From Bacteroidia bacterium (lineage in GTDB: Bacteria > Bacteroidota > Bacteroidia > B-17B0 > Aurantibacillaceae), in contig JADLER010000205.1 in NCBI GenBank assembly GCA_020846025.1, positions 1-36,113 of the forward strand: a stretch of 36,113 nucleotides of DNA, read 5' to 3'. The notes under the pieces are model-generated. The model had not been told where the DNA came from, did no database searches, and saw nothing but the letters and a program-made list of their open reading frames with translations. The position numbers were made by a program, and so were the translations under genes. Shown one piece after another: positions 17,207 to 26,321 of the stretch. The stretch's first letter is position 1. Every line of letters starts with the position of its first letter.

Positions 17207-17779
17207 ATGGCCAAGTGGGATATTAAAAAAATCAGAAGGCTAAATGTTGCTACTCATCGCGATTTAGGTTATTTTTTCTCGACCTTAATTCTGATTTATT
17301 GTATTTCAGGTATTGCATTAAACCATGTAGATGATTGGAATCCGGATTTTATTTTACATAAAAAAACGATAACTCTTCCAAAAACATTTACAAAAGAAAA
17401 TATTAATTCTGAACAGATTAAAGAATTTGGTAAACTTGTAGGGGAGTCGGATTATAAAGTTTTTGACTTTCCTACAAGTAATCAAGTAAAAATTTATTAC
17501 AAAGATGCTTCATTACATGTTTATTTAGATAAAAAAGAGGCAATCTATGAGCAAGTATCAAAACGCCATGTGTTCTATCAGTCTAATGTATTACATCGTA
17601 ATAGTTTAAAAGGGTGGAAGTGGGCTTCAGATATTTTTGCTGTTTTACTAATTGTTATTAATATTACAGGACTATTTATTTTAAAAGGAAAATATGGTAT
17701 TACAGGTAGAGGAAAATGGCTAATTGCAGCCGGTTTTTTACCACCAATAGTTGCTATTATCATTCAAGCATTATTATAA
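17207..17779 (+). CDS. PepSY-associated inner-membrane protein
   Basis: 190 residues with three hydrophobic segments: about 20-38 (GYFFSTLILIYCISGIALNH), 140-160 (ASDIFAVLLIVINITGLFIL) and 170-188. Between them lies a PepSY-like beta region (residues about 45-120). Family marks are VATHRDLGYFFS (His17), ISGIALNH (His40), VLHRNSLKGWKW (His130) and the GKYGITGRGKW loop. PepSY transmembrane proteins accompany TonB-dependent iron and haem uptake and may pass electrons to the metal; the spaced membrane histidines could bind haem. The frame is short and lacks a flavin or NAD domain. The next gene starts 5 bases after the stop. Confidence 0.78.
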   Translation: MAKWDIKKIRRLNVATHRDLGYFFSTLILIYCISGIALNHVDDWNPDFILHKKTITLPKTFTKENINSEQIKEFGKLVGESDYKVFDFPTSNQVKIYYKDASLHVYLDKKEAIYEQVSKRHVFYQSNVLHRNSLKGWKWASDIFAVLLIVINITGLFILKGKYGITGRGKWLIAAGFLPPIVAIIIQALL

Positions 17780-17784
17780 AAATT

Positions 17785-20085
17785 TTGGAAACACCTCGCA
17801 CATATTTTATTTCCATAAAGAAAATATACATTTTTTCGTTGTTATTTTTTATAAGTTCTTTTTTAATTAATGCACAAACTATTAGTGTTTTTTCAAAAGA
17901 AGATAATCAACCAATTCCTTCGGCTCATGTATTTGTAAAGGATATAAAATCAAATACAGAAAAATTATTTTTGACAGATACGGCTGGAAAAATACTTATC
18001 TCACATTTTACAAATCCTAATTCTACATTTGAAGTAAAAATATCGTACATAGGATACCAAAAAATGGCGTTTTCTTTAGATAAATTAAGCGATCGTAAGA
18101 TATATTTAATACCGGAAAAAACCATATTGAATGAAGTAGTTGTTACGGCACAATATGCACCCAATAGTCCTGAGAAAGCAGTACATAAAATTAAGATTAT
18201 TGATAGCAAAAAAATTGAAGCTATGGGCGCTGTTAATTTAAGAGATGTATTAACCAACGAATTAAATATTAGATTATCTCAAGATAACATCTTGGGAAGT
18301 AGTATGAGTTTGCAGGGTGTAAGCGGACAAAATGTGAAGATATTGATTGATGGTGTGCCAGTAACTGGGAGATTAAATGGGAATATTGATTTGTCTCAAA
18401 TTAATATGAATAATGTAGAACGTATTGAAGTTATAGAAGGACCATTATCGGTTAATTATGGTACAGATGCCTTAGGTGGAACAATTAATATCATTACTAA
18501 AAAGACACAAAAAGAAACTTTTTCTTTTTCATCTAATAATTATTATGAAAGTATAGGTCAGTATAATTTTAATGGAAAGATTGGATACAAGAAGAATAAA
18601 GATATAATTACTTTATCTGGCGGGCGAAATTATTTTGATGGTTGGCGAAAAATTGATCAACCATTTCATATTGAAAAGGTGAGACCAGCAGATAGTATGC
18701 GATATATGAATTGGAAACCTAAAGAACAATATTTTGGTAATTTATTTTATGGTCATTATTTTAAAAAGTTAAAACTAAGTTACTCCGGCGATTATTTTTA
18801 TGAGCAGGTTACAAATAGAGGAAAACCAAGATTGCCATATAATGAAACGGCGTTTGATGATTATTATACAACAAATAGAATTACCAATTCTATTAACTTA
18901 AATGGCGCCCTAAATAAAAGATATTACCTAAATGTATTGGCAGCATACAATTATTTTAAACGTACTAAAAATACCTATTTTAAAGACTTAACTACCCTTG
19001 ACCAAATTTTGACTGAAAGTGCTAGCGATCAAGATACAAGTATTTTCAAAAATATAATGTCGCGAGGAAGTATTAGTAGAACAAAAGATAGTGCGAAAAT
19101 TAATTTTGAAATAGGTTATGATGTAAATCATGAAACAACAGTAGGACATCAGATATTAAATAAACAAAAAGAAATAGGTGATTATGCTATTTTTTCGAGT
19201 GCCGAGTATAAACCAATTTCTTCTTTAGTGATACGTCCAGGTTTAAGAGCCATATATAATACGGCTTATAAAGCGCCCTTAGTTCCTTCACTTAATATTA
19301 AATATTCATTTAAAATTCCTGAGATAAAAAATAAAACTGCCGCTTTACGTTTCTCTTATGCAAGAGGATTTAGAGCGCCAACCTTAAAGGAATTGTATTT
19401 TTATTTTGTGGATATTAATCATAATATCCGAGGAAATGATAAATTAAAAGCTGAGCAGTCTCATAATTTTAATTTGAGTATGAGTTATAATGCCTCTTAT
19501 AATGACAGAGCATCCAAACTCGAGATGAGTTGTTTCTATAATTATATTGAGAATATGATTTCTTTAGCACAGGCTTCTGGAACACAATACAGTTATTTTA
19601 ATATTGATAATTTTCAAACCATGGGTGTTCAGCTATTAACTGAGTATGCTATTAAACATCTCAAAGTTTCAGTGGGTGGGGCTTATATTGGAAGATATAA
19701 TCAGCTTTCTCAGCAATATAGCGCCGACGAATTTTCATACTCACCAGAAGGTAGATGTAATGTTTTATATGATTGGAAAAAACAAAATATGACTTTTTCA
19801 ATCTTCTATAAATACACTGGTAAATTACCGTCTTATTTAATAAATGCTCAAAACGAACTAACAAAAACTATTATGCAAGATTATCACACAGCAGATTGCT
19901 CTATCTCTAGGGCATTTTGGAGTAGAAAATTGGTAGTTAGTTTTGGGGCTAAAAATTTGTTCAATGTAACTAATATTAGTGGTGTTAGTACAGGTTCAGC
20001 ACATTCCTCTGCTGGTAATTCGATAGCAGTTGGCATGGGAAGAACCTACTTTATGAAATTAGATATAAATTTGAATTCTAAATGA
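17785..20085 (+). CDS. TonB-dependent outer-membrane receptor, haem type
   Basis: 766 residues. An ATG frame opens at 17716 inside the PepSY gene, but that would give a long non-signal N-terminus. A TTG at 17785 gives ETPRTYFISIKKIYIFSLLF... ending INAQT, a good signal peptide five bases after the previous stop, so TTG is preferred. Order of parts: CarboxypepD_reg-like domain (about 35-105), plug (EVVVTAQ, LIDGVPVTGRLNG, ERIEVIEGPLSVNYGTDALGG), then a beta-barrel. The barrel carries FRAPTLKELY, a His in DINHNI, and RGNDKLKAEQS, the FRAP-His-NPNL-like region of haem receptors. It would import haem or a related tetrapyrrole, energised by TonB. Four-base overlap with the next gene. Confidence 0.85.
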   Translation: METPRTYFISIKKIYIFSLLFFISSFLINAQTISVFSKEDNQPIPSAHVFVKDIKSNTEKLFLTDTAGKILISHFTNPNSTFEVKISYIGYQKMAFSLDKLSDRKIYLIPEKTILNEVVVTAQYAPNSPEKAVHKIKIIDSKKIEAMGAVNLRDVLTNELNIRLSQDNILGSSMSLQGVSGQNVKILIDGVPVTGRLNGNIDLSQINMNNVERIEVIEGPLSVNYGTDALGGTINIITKKTQKETFSFSSNNYYESIGQYNFNGKIGYKKNKDIITLSGGRNYFDGWRKIDQPFHIEKVRPADSMRYMNWKPKEQYFGNLFYGHYFKKLKLSYSGDYFYEQVTNRGKPRLPYNETAFDDYYTTNRITNSINLNGALNKRYYLNVLAAYNYFKRTKNTYFKDLTTLDQILTESASDQDTSIFKNIMSRGSISRTKDSAKINFEIGYDVNHETTVGHQILNKQKEIGDYAIFSSAEYKPISSLVIRPGLRAIYNTAYKAPLVPSLNIKYSFKIPEIKNKTAALRFSYARGFRAPTLKELYFYFVDINHNIRGNDKLKAEQSHNFNLSMSYNASYNDRASKLEMSCFYNYIENMISLAQASGTQYSYFNIDNFQTMGVQLLTEYAIKHLKVSVGGAYIGRYNQLSQQYSADEFSYSPEGRCNVLYDWKKQNMTFSIFYKYTGKLPSYLINAQNELTKTIMQDYHTADCSISRAFWSRKLVVSFGAKNLFNVTNISGVSTGSAHSSAGNSIAVGMGRTYFMKLDINLNSK

Positions 20086-21044
20086 AAAAAATATTCATAA
20101 TAATACCAATACTAATTTTTATTTTTTCATGTAAGAAAAAAGAATTGCCTATTGAAAAACATGACCCAGGTGATGTTATTACATCATCGGTAAATTTAGA
20201 ATCTAATTATAAATGGCAAATTTATTTCGACTTAAAAACGAATACGGTAGTTGGACAAAATTTAAAATCAATTTGGGATTTAGGTTTTGAGTGTGGAACA
20301 AATGGCACACATATTATCTTAAATACTTCAAAATTTATGTTTGTTTACAACACGCATCAAACAAATTTTAGTGCAGTAACGGATACTATAGGATTTGCTA
20401 TTAACAAAACATGGGATTTGCCAAATGGTAATTTAGATTCAACTGCTATTGGAAATTGGCAAGGAAATAATGAAGTGTATATCATTGATAGAGGGTTTAA
20501 TGAAGTTGGTACTCATCAAGGATTTCGAAAAATTCAATTTCAGAGTGTAGATGCTACATCTTATACCGTGCGTTTTTCTGAATTAAATGGGAACGGAGAT
20601 GTTACACTTCAAATTAATAAAGACGATAACTTTAATTTTACCTTTTTGTCGTTTACTACTTCTAATACAATAACAGTAGAGCCACCTAAAGAAACATGGG
20701 ATTTGGTATTTTCGCAATACACTCACATTTTTCATAATCCAACGGAGCCGTATCTAGTTACAGGTTGCCTAATCAATCGTTCAAATACCTCGGCAGTAGT
20801 TGATTCCTCAACATCTTTTAATCAAATAACGTATGATAAACTACCAAATTATATTTTTAAAACAGATGTAGATGCCATAGGTTTTAATTGGAAATCATAT
20901 ACAGGATCTGGTTATAACATTAAATATCATGTAAATTATTTAATTAGAGATAGAGATGATATTTATTACAAATTGCATTTTATTGATTATTATAGTTCGA
21001 GCGGATTAACTGGCTGTCCAAAGTGGGAATACCAAAAACTATAA
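20082..21044 (+). CDS. HmuY-family lipoprotein
   Basis: 320 residues. Lipoprotein signal peptide FIIIPILIFIFSC with lipid Cys17. HmuY-like repeats follow: KWQIYFDLKTNTVV, SIWDLGFECGTNG, ETWDLVFSQYTHIFHN, GFNWKSYTGSG and YYKLHFIDY. The segments WDLVFSQYT and IGFNWKSYTG resemble WDLLFTQYT and IGYDWKAYTS of the operon's first gene, so the two are paralogues with different surface anchors. HmuY members bind haem and pass it to the partner TonB receptor. The start codon overlaps the receptor's stop (ATGA), which supports a joint complex. Last gene of the operon; no clear terminator was found after it. Confidence 0.82.
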   Translation: MKKIFIIIPILIFIFSCKKKELPIEKHDPGDVITSSVNLESNYKWQIYFDLKTNTVVGQNLKSIWDLGFECGTNGTHIILNTSKFMFVYNTHQTNFSAVTDTIGFAINKTWDLPNGNLDSTAIGNWQGNNEVYIIDRGFNEVGTHQGFRKIQFQSVDATSYTVRFSELNGNGDVTLQINKDDNFNFTFLSFTTSNTITVEPPKETWDLVFSQYTHIFHNPTEPYLVTGCLINRSNTSAVVDSSTSFNQITYDKLPNYIFKTDVDAIGFNWKSYTGSGYNIKYHVNYLIRDRDDIYYKLHFIDYYSSSGLTGCPKWEYQKL

Positions 21045-21081
21045 TTACTTTTCATCATATTATATTCTGTATCTTTTTATT

Positions 21082-21089
21082 TACCTTTG
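21082..21089 (+). promoter_or_regulatory. Candidate -7 element for the DCC-pdxJ pair
   Basis: TACCTTTG fits TAnnTTTG and lies 35 bases before the ATG at 21125. No -33 TTG was found at the right spacing, so this is a motif match only. Confidence 0.35.
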
Positions 21090-21124
21090 GGTATTAGGAA
21101 AATTCTAAATTACCTTAAGGACAC

Positions 21125-21535
21125 ATGAATGAAATATTAATAAACAAAACCATTTTATTGATTGATGGTTATTGTAATTTATGCAATTCATCGGTTCAAT
21201 TTATTTTAAGGCATGAGCGAAATAACAATATTTACTTTGCTTCCCTCCAATCCACTATCGGAAAGGATATATTAGATTTTTATAAAATTGATACAAGAGT
21301 TACAGATAGTGTTATCTTGATTGATGCTAATAAAGTTTATCTAAAATCAACCGCCATTCTTAAAGTTTGTAAAAATTTAAAAGGTTTTTATAGATTGATA
21401 TATGCCTTTATAATAATTCCTAAATTTATACGCGATTGGATTTATGACGGTGTTGCAAAACGACGTTATAAATGGTTTGGAAAACAAACGCAATGTATAA
21501 TTCCTACAAACCAGTTGAACACTCGATTTTTATAA
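21125..21535 (+). CDS. DCC family thiol-disulfide oxidoreductase-like protein (DUF393)
   Basis: 136 residues, no signal peptide. ILLIDGYCNLCNSSVQFILRHERNN carries the D-x-x-C-x-x-C motif (Cys17, Cys20) that defines the DCC/DUF393 family, followed by YFASLQS, SVILIDANKVYLKSTAIL and the C-terminal DWIYDGVAKRRYKWFGKQ. These are thioredoxin-like proteins with a predicted thiol-disulfide activity; targets are unknown. The gene runs into pdxJ with a 9-base gap, so they are probably co-transcribed, although no shared function is evident. Confidence 0.9.
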   Translation: MNEILINKTILLIDGYCNLCNSSVQFILRHERNNNIYFASLQSTIGKDILDFYKIDTRVTDSVILIDANKVYLKSTAILKVCKNLKGFYRLIYAFIIIPKFIRDWIYDGVAKRRYKWFGKQTQCIIPTNQLNTRFL

Positions 21536-21544
21536 TTTTTAATT

Positions 21545-22261
21545 ATGACTAAATTATCAGTTAATATTAATAAGATTGCCACGCTTCGTAATTCAAGAGG
21601 TGGTAACACGCCCAATTTATTACAGGTTGCAAAAGATGCGGAGCGTTTTGGTGCGCAAGGTATTACAGTTCATCCTCGTCCCGATGAAAGACATATTCGA
21701 TATCGAGATGTTTATGATTTGAAACCAATTCTAACTACAGAGTTTAATATTGAAGGCAATCCGAAAGAACAAAAGTTTGTGGATTTGGTATTAGAGGTGA
21801 AACCACATCAAGTTACATTAGTACCTGATTCAACAGGGCAACTTACCTCCGACCATGGTTGGGATACGATAACCCATAAAAGCTATTTGAAAGATATTAT
21901 TGCTTCATTTAAGAATGCAGGAATCAGAACATCTATATTTGTAGATGCTAACGAAAAAATGGTTGAAGGAGCTAAAGAAACTGGAACTGATAGAATTGAA
22001 CTTTATACCGAGGAGTATGCTCGACTTTATGCAACTAGGAAAGAAGACATAATACAACCATTTATTAAATCGGCGTTATTAGCTCACAGTTTAGGATTGG
22101 GGATTAATGCAGGGCACGATTTAAGCATCGAAAATTTGGCCTTTTTCAAAAATCAAGTTCCACATCTTGATGAAGTTTCAATAGGGCACGCACTTATAAG
22201 TGATGCCCTTTATTTTGGCTTAGAAAATACAATTCAATTGTACCTTAGACAATTAAAGTAA
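21545..22261 (+). CDS. pdxJ: Pyridoxine 5'-phosphate synthase PdxJ
   Basis: 238 residues, the usual length. PdxJ condenses 3-amino-2-oxopropyl phosphate with 1-deoxyxylulose 5-phosphate to pyridoxine 5'-phosphate in the DXP-dependent vitamin B6 route. Visible features: [17 protein letters not shown] (Asn near the start), [17 protein letters not shown] (His and Arg of the active site), VTLVPDS with its TSDHGWD loop, ELYTEEYA (Glu), [11 protein letters not shown] (His base) and [16 protein letters not shown] (phosphate loop). All expected active-site residues are present. It lies 2 bases from the stop of the convergent lectin-like gene. Confidence 0.97.
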   Translation: MTKLSVNINKIATLRNSRGGNTPNLLQVAKDAERFGAQGITVHPRPDERHIRYRDVYDLKPILTTEFNIEGNPKEQKFVDLVLEVKPHQVTLVPDSTGQLTSDHGWDTITHKSYLKDIIASFKNAGIRTSIFVDANEKMVEGAKETGTDRIELYTEEYARLYATRKEDIIQPFIKSALLAHSLGLGINAGHDLSIENLAFFKNQVPHLDEVSIGHALISDALYFGLENTIQLYLRQLK

Positions 22262-22263
22262 AT

Positions 22264-23271
22264 TTATTTCAAGTTAATTTTTACAGTATAAGAACCTGTA
22301 TTGGCTTGGTTATATACAGTTTCGTAAATAGATATGTATAAAGTTCCATTGCTTTTGGCTGAACCATTATATTTAGATCCAGCTTTTATCATTTCTCCAT
22401 TTTCACCAATTTTGAAAACTAAGTTTCCGTAAATTGGGTACGTATTGTTTTCTGCGTTACTATAACCAGGATAAGTTGTTCCTTCAACAGTTGTGTAAGT
22501 GCCATCTGGCTTGTATTTCTGATTGCTTAAACTAGCTAATGTAATTTCGCCACTTGCAGTGATGGTGAATTTAGCACCCGATTTTAAATTAATGTTTGTT
22601 TTGAGCCATCCACCAGATTTATTGCCGCTGATGTGTTTATTGGCATTAACTTTTAATACAATTTCTCCGGTGCTACTCATCTCGCTAAACGAGATATCCA
22701 TTGATTTTATTTTATCTTTTGGAATTGATAAATTACCATATTCGGTTTTAATATCAAGTTTCTCAAATGTCCATATTCCGCCCATACTATATTCTCCATC
22801 AATTAAAACCACATCTTCAGTTTTGGTTTCATCACTAACTAAGTATTTACTTTTTAATTCACTTAAAGCATTTTCAATAGTATATTCACTGGCTATTTCA
22901 GGTTCAGAAGATATGTTTTTAGGATTTGAAAGATAATCGTTTATAGCAGAAATAGCGCAAATATCGAGCTTTAGCAAATTATCAAATGCATCTTTTTTAA
23001 GTTCTTCGGAATTGTTACTATTTAAAATTTTCATATAGCCATTAGCTTTATCACTAATGGCTTTATTGCTTCCAATACCAGTTTGAACTGAATTAATGTT
23101 TTGAATAGGAATCGTTAATTGCCCATAATTAGTTTTAAGCACTACATCATTTAAAGTGGTAGTTCCTATGATAGAATTACCATCTCTTAAATCTAACTTA
23201 ATATCAACCTTTTTTTGTGCATAAATGCTGCTTGAAATGCATACTACAATAAGTAAGTTTTGAAGTTTCAT
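22264..23271 (-). CDS. Secreted protein with duplicated beta motif and LecA (PA-IL)-like C-terminal domain
   Basis: 335 residues from the start at 23271, which gives a clean signal peptide (LQNLLIVVCISSSIYAQ). A frame start at 23301 would overlap the upstream protease stop. The mature protein has two copies of a short motif: VLKTNYGQLTIPIQNINSVQ near residue 40 and IKTEYGNLSIPKDKIKSMD near 175. The last about 130 residues (VNANKHISGNKSGGWLKTNINLKSGAKFTI, YPIYGNLVFKIGENG, NGTLYISIYE, TGSYTVKINL) match the plan of PA-IL galactophilic lectins: a W-x-x-x-x-I strand, a gLxxkIG strand, then an LYxxIxE strand. Sugar binding is therefore plausible but unproven. It sits in a unit with the M43 protease. 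Confidence 0.7.
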   Translation of the reverse strand: MKLQNLLIVVCISSSIYAQKKVDIKLDLRDGNSIIGTTTLNDVVLKTNYGQLTIPIQNINSVQTGIGSNKAISDKANGYMKILNSNNSEELKKDAFDNLLKLDICAISAINDYLSNPKNISSEPEIASEYTIENALSELKSKYLVSDETKTEDVVLIDGEYSMGGIWTFEKLDIKTEYGNLSIPKDKIKSMDISFSEMSSTGEIVLKVNANKHISGNKSGGWLKTNINLKSGAKFTITASGEITLASLSNQKYKPDGTYTTVEGTTYPGYSNAENNTYPIYGNLVFKIGENGEMIKAGSKYNGSAKSNGTLYISIYETVYNQANTGSYTVKINLK

Positions 23272-23293
23272 AATTGTTGTTTTAATAATGATA

Positions 23294-24646
23294 TTATTCA
23301 ATTACAAGGCGGTTTACTTTAGAACTTGAATTGGTTTTAATGGAAATAAAATACACACCACATGGTATGGATGAAATATCTATTCTTAAATTTCCATTGG
23401 TTGTTTTTTCAATAATAAGTTCTTTTAGTGTTTGTCCTAGTGTATTAATAATTGAAACGTTTATGTCTTGTGATGAGGTTAATGAATAATCAATATTTAG
23501 TTCATCTTTTGCTGGATTTGGGTATATTTCAGCTTGAATATCCATTGTGTTTTCCTTTATACCTACGGCGTTACACACGTTGCTGCTTGCTAACGAATTT
23601 CGGCGAATGCAATTTGCCATTACTGCTTGCATACGCGCTTTTTGTCCTGCTGTAAACATAGCCATACATCTATCATCACTATAATCCATATAGTTTTGGT
23701 AATTGACTCCAGGTGAAGATGATGTGCACGCATCAGTAACAACTGCACCATTAGTACTAGGACAAGTATAATTTTCATCGGCTTGGTTTGGTGTATCGGT
23801 TACGTTATCAGTCCCAGAGCAAGAAGAACCATCATCTCCCCAAATATGCCATAATCCAAGCCAGTGCCCAGCTTCGTGAACTAATGTTCTACCTTTGTTA
23901 TAAGGGGCAGAGCCAGTAGCAGTTCCTGTATTTCCAATATAATGATAATCTATTACTACACCGTCTGTATTGGCGGTTCCACCATAACCCGCCATGTCAG
24001 ATATAGGAGTTACGCTAGCCGCAACTGTTGGAAATTGAGCATAACCAAGTGTTCCTATATCAGAACCACCAAATTCTAAAATCCATACATTAAAGTATTT
24101 TGTTGGATCCCAAATTGAGTTTGGTTTAACTGTAGATTCGATATAAGACATAGTATAAGGTAAAGATGTCCAACCTTTTGATGAAACATTAATACGATCA
24201 ATGCCAGGTTCTGCCATTGCGTTGCCTGATGGATCAACTTGAGCCATACAAAAATTTATTTCTGCGTCGGCAGCAATTGAGGTAAAGCCCGACTGAGTAA
24301 CATAAGTACTAAAGTTAGAATTTAACTTACGATAATCTTCGTTTAATATGGTAAGCTGTGAGTTTATTTGTGCTGCATTTAAGTTACGCCCACTTGTTGC
24401 CGATGGAGAATTAACAGCTACGCCACTATGTAACACATGAAATACAATAGGAATTGTATAAACGGTACTCGTCTTTTTTTGATTGGCAAACTGCTGATGT
24501 TTTGAAAGCATTTGCTGAAACGCTTCTTCGTATTTAGAATTAAAAGTTGGTGATAAGCATTTTCTCTTTGGAGTTTCAGTGTTTTGAGCTTGTAATGTTA
24601 ATATTACGAAAGCACTTAATATAAAAGTAGTATAAAAAATTTTCAT
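23294..24646 (-). CDS. Secreted M43 (cytophagalysin/pappalysin) zinc metalloprotease with T9SS sorting domain
   Basis: 450 residues. A signal peptide (FILSAFVILTLQAQ) precedes a prodomain-like stretch, then IPIVFHVLH, the zinc motif HEAGHWLGLWH at 257-267, and the Met-turn region NYMDYSDDRCMAMFTAGQ (Met320). The HExxHxxGxxH plus MDYxxDxCxxxFTxGQ combination is the M43B signature. Several cysteines (SCSGTD, YTCPS, DACTS, DRCM) would form disulfides, as in secreted members. The C-terminal about 75 residues are a T9SS type A domain (IYPNPAKDELNIDYS, LGQTLKEL, CGVYFISIKT, NRLVIE). A secreted protein or peptide degrader is expected. The lectin-like gene follows 22 bases downstream. Confidence 0.93.
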   Translation of the reverse strand: MKIFYTTFILSAFVILTLQAQNTETPKRKCLSPTFNSKYEEAFQQMLSKHQQFANQKKTSTVYTIPIVFHVLHSGVAVNSPSATSGRNLNAAQINSQLTILNEDYRKLNSNFSTYVTQSGFTSIAADAEINFCMAQVDPSGNAMAEPGIDRINVSSKGWTSLPYTMSYIESTVKPNSIWDPTKYFNVWILEFGGSDIGTLGYAQFPTVAASVTPISDMAGYGGTANTDGVVIDYHYIGNTGTATGSAPYNKGRTLVHEAGHWLGLWHIWGDDGSSCSGTDNVTDTPNQADENYTCPSTNGAVVTDACTSSSPGVNYQNYMDYSDDRCMAMFTAGQKARMQAVMANCIRRNSLASSNVCNAVGIKENTMDIQAEIYPNPAKDELNIDYSLTSSQDINVSIINTLGQTLKELIIEKTTNGNLRIDISSIPCGVYFISIKTNSSSKVNRLVIE

Positions 24647-24754
24647 ATAAAATTGGATTAATAGATACGCTAAGTTACGAAAAATAATAAGACATTCCTA
24701 ATGAATTGCTTATTTAAGTACAAGATTTAATGAATGTATTTTAGAAGGATAGTC

Positions 24755-26065
24755 TTACTGAATGATAAGTCGAAAGTTCTTAGTTTGATAGGCGTTTGTT
24801 ACATTAAGTTGATATAATCCTGCAGGTAAATCTTTTGTGTCTATACTTGTATGTATGGATTCAACTCTGACTTGTCGTATTCTTTCTCCGGCTATATTGT
24901 ATAATGCAATTTCGGTATTATTATATTCCATTTTTTCATCCATAAAAACACTTACATTTTCACCTATTGATACAGGATTAGGGGTAATGCTGATGTTAGC
25001 AAAAAAATCGTTTTGAATATAAACTATTGGCGAGTAAGTATAAATACCATTGATGTCGTTGATTTTTAATCGAAAGTAAACTAAAGGAGATGAAAATTTG
25101 TTATGAATAAATTGACTATAACTTGTAAAAGAGTTTGATTCGCCACGAGCTGCAACTTTTTGAATGGTGTTAAATATTATACCATCCGTTGAATACTGTA
25201 TTTCAAAATCTTTACTGTTGTGTTCGCTTGCAGTTGCCCAGTATAGAGTATATCCTTTTTCTTCTGATATACATTTAAAATCTACAAGGGTTATAGGAAG
25301 TAATAATGAACAGTCACTATAATCTATACCAAAATCAATAGTTACATTGTCAATGGCTAAATGATGGTCGTTATTTGAATCGTTTACATCCGACCAACGT
25401 AGCATAATTTCATAATTATTAGGAATTAAAACAGAAAGACATGTGGTTTTATTTTCACTAATTGTGCACGGGAAACCAAATAACTGATTTGAAGAGTAAT
25501 TGCTTGATGTATCTCGAGGTGCTATATATTGTAATGATGGAACATTTATATAACTTCCAGTAGTTAAATTTGTAATTGATGAAGCTGAAACCTGATAACT
25601 GAAATCTAATGTGTTTTGAATGTTTGCATTTCCAGCAAGTGAAAGTTGGTAAGCATCAAAACTAATTTTAAGACTATATATTGTTTTTCCTGAATTGTTT
25701 TTTAGTCTTACACCATAATGATAATAAGTGCCGACACTTCCAGGATAAGAATTAGAAGGCCGTGTACCTAACTTTTGGTTATTATCTGAATTACATTCAT
25801 ATGAATATATCCCCCCATTGTTAGAAGGTACAGGAGAAGTAGTTACATTTTGGTGATAAAAAGAGGTTGTGCTTGAGAGGTACCAGCCTAGAAATGTTGA
25901 GTTATTTGTCCAACTTGTAATATCCGTATTCCCAAAATCCTGAGTATAACTACCTGTTGTAATTAATACTTGCGAATGTCCTTGAATATAGATAAATAAA
26001 AGAAATTTAAGTATTAAATTTCGGCTTTTAATATTTCTAATTGTTTTCAAAAAAAACATTTTCAA
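24755..26065 (-). CDS. Secreted T9SS cargo protein of unknown function
   Basis: 436 residues. N-terminal hydrophobic segment (NLILKFLLFIYIQGHSQ) is a signal peptide. Mature N-terminal region (YTQDFGNTDITSWTNNSTFLGWYLSS, KISFDAYQLSLAG, HLAIDNVTIDFG) resembles the beta-sandwich found in many Bacteroidota surface proteins. A linker with ITLVDFKCISEEKGYTLYWATASEHNSKDFEIQYSTDG is the common pre-sorting-domain fibronectin-like segment. The C-terminal about 75 residues (ITPNPVSIGENVSV, AGERIRQVRV, LPAGLYQLNV, KNFRLIIQ) are a T9SS type A domain. No catalytic motif was seen. It may be adhesive or enzymatic; I cannot tell. Confidence 0.75.
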   Translation of the reverse strand: MKMFFLKTIRNIKSRNLILKFLLFIYIQGHSQVLITTGSYTQDFGNTDITSWTNNSTFLGWYLSSTTSFYHQNVTTSPVPSNNGGIYSYECNSDNNQKLGTRPSNSYPGSVGTYYHYGVRLKNNSGKTIYSLKISFDAYQLSLAGNANIQNTLDFSYQVSASSITNLTTGSYINVPSLQYIAPRDTSSNYSSNQLFGFPCTISENKTTCLSVLIPNNYEIMLRWSDVNDSNNDHHLAIDNVTIDFGIDYSDCSLLLPITLVDFKCISEEKGYTLYWATASEHNSKDFEIQYSTDGIIFNTIQKVAARGESNSFTSYSQFIHNKFSSPLVYFRLKINDINGIYTYSPIVYIQNDFFANISITPNPVSIGENVSVFMDEKMEYNNTEIALYNIAGERIRQVRVESIHTSIDTKDLPAGLYQLNVTNAYQTKNFRLIIQ

Positions 26066-26321
26066 CTTAAATTCTGAGTAAATTCCTAGTTAAGTGGTTT
26101 CGGAATATTTTTTACATAGATTTTGTAAAAAACTCTTGTAGGGTGTTCACTTACTTACAAATTTAAACTATTTAACGAATGTATTTTTGAAATTTTCATT
26201 AACAAATTGTTAAAAATCAGCATTTTAAAGCATTATTTTAGACAAAATCGCTCTCTATATCGAGGAATCTTTAATCTAATGATAAGGTTTTATTTATTTT
26301 TAACTCTTAATTTTTTATACA

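Noticed and set aside
17716-17784. N-terminal extension of the TonB receptor from ATG at 17716
   Set aside because: It gives a non-signal N-terminus and overlaps the PepSY gene by 64 bases.
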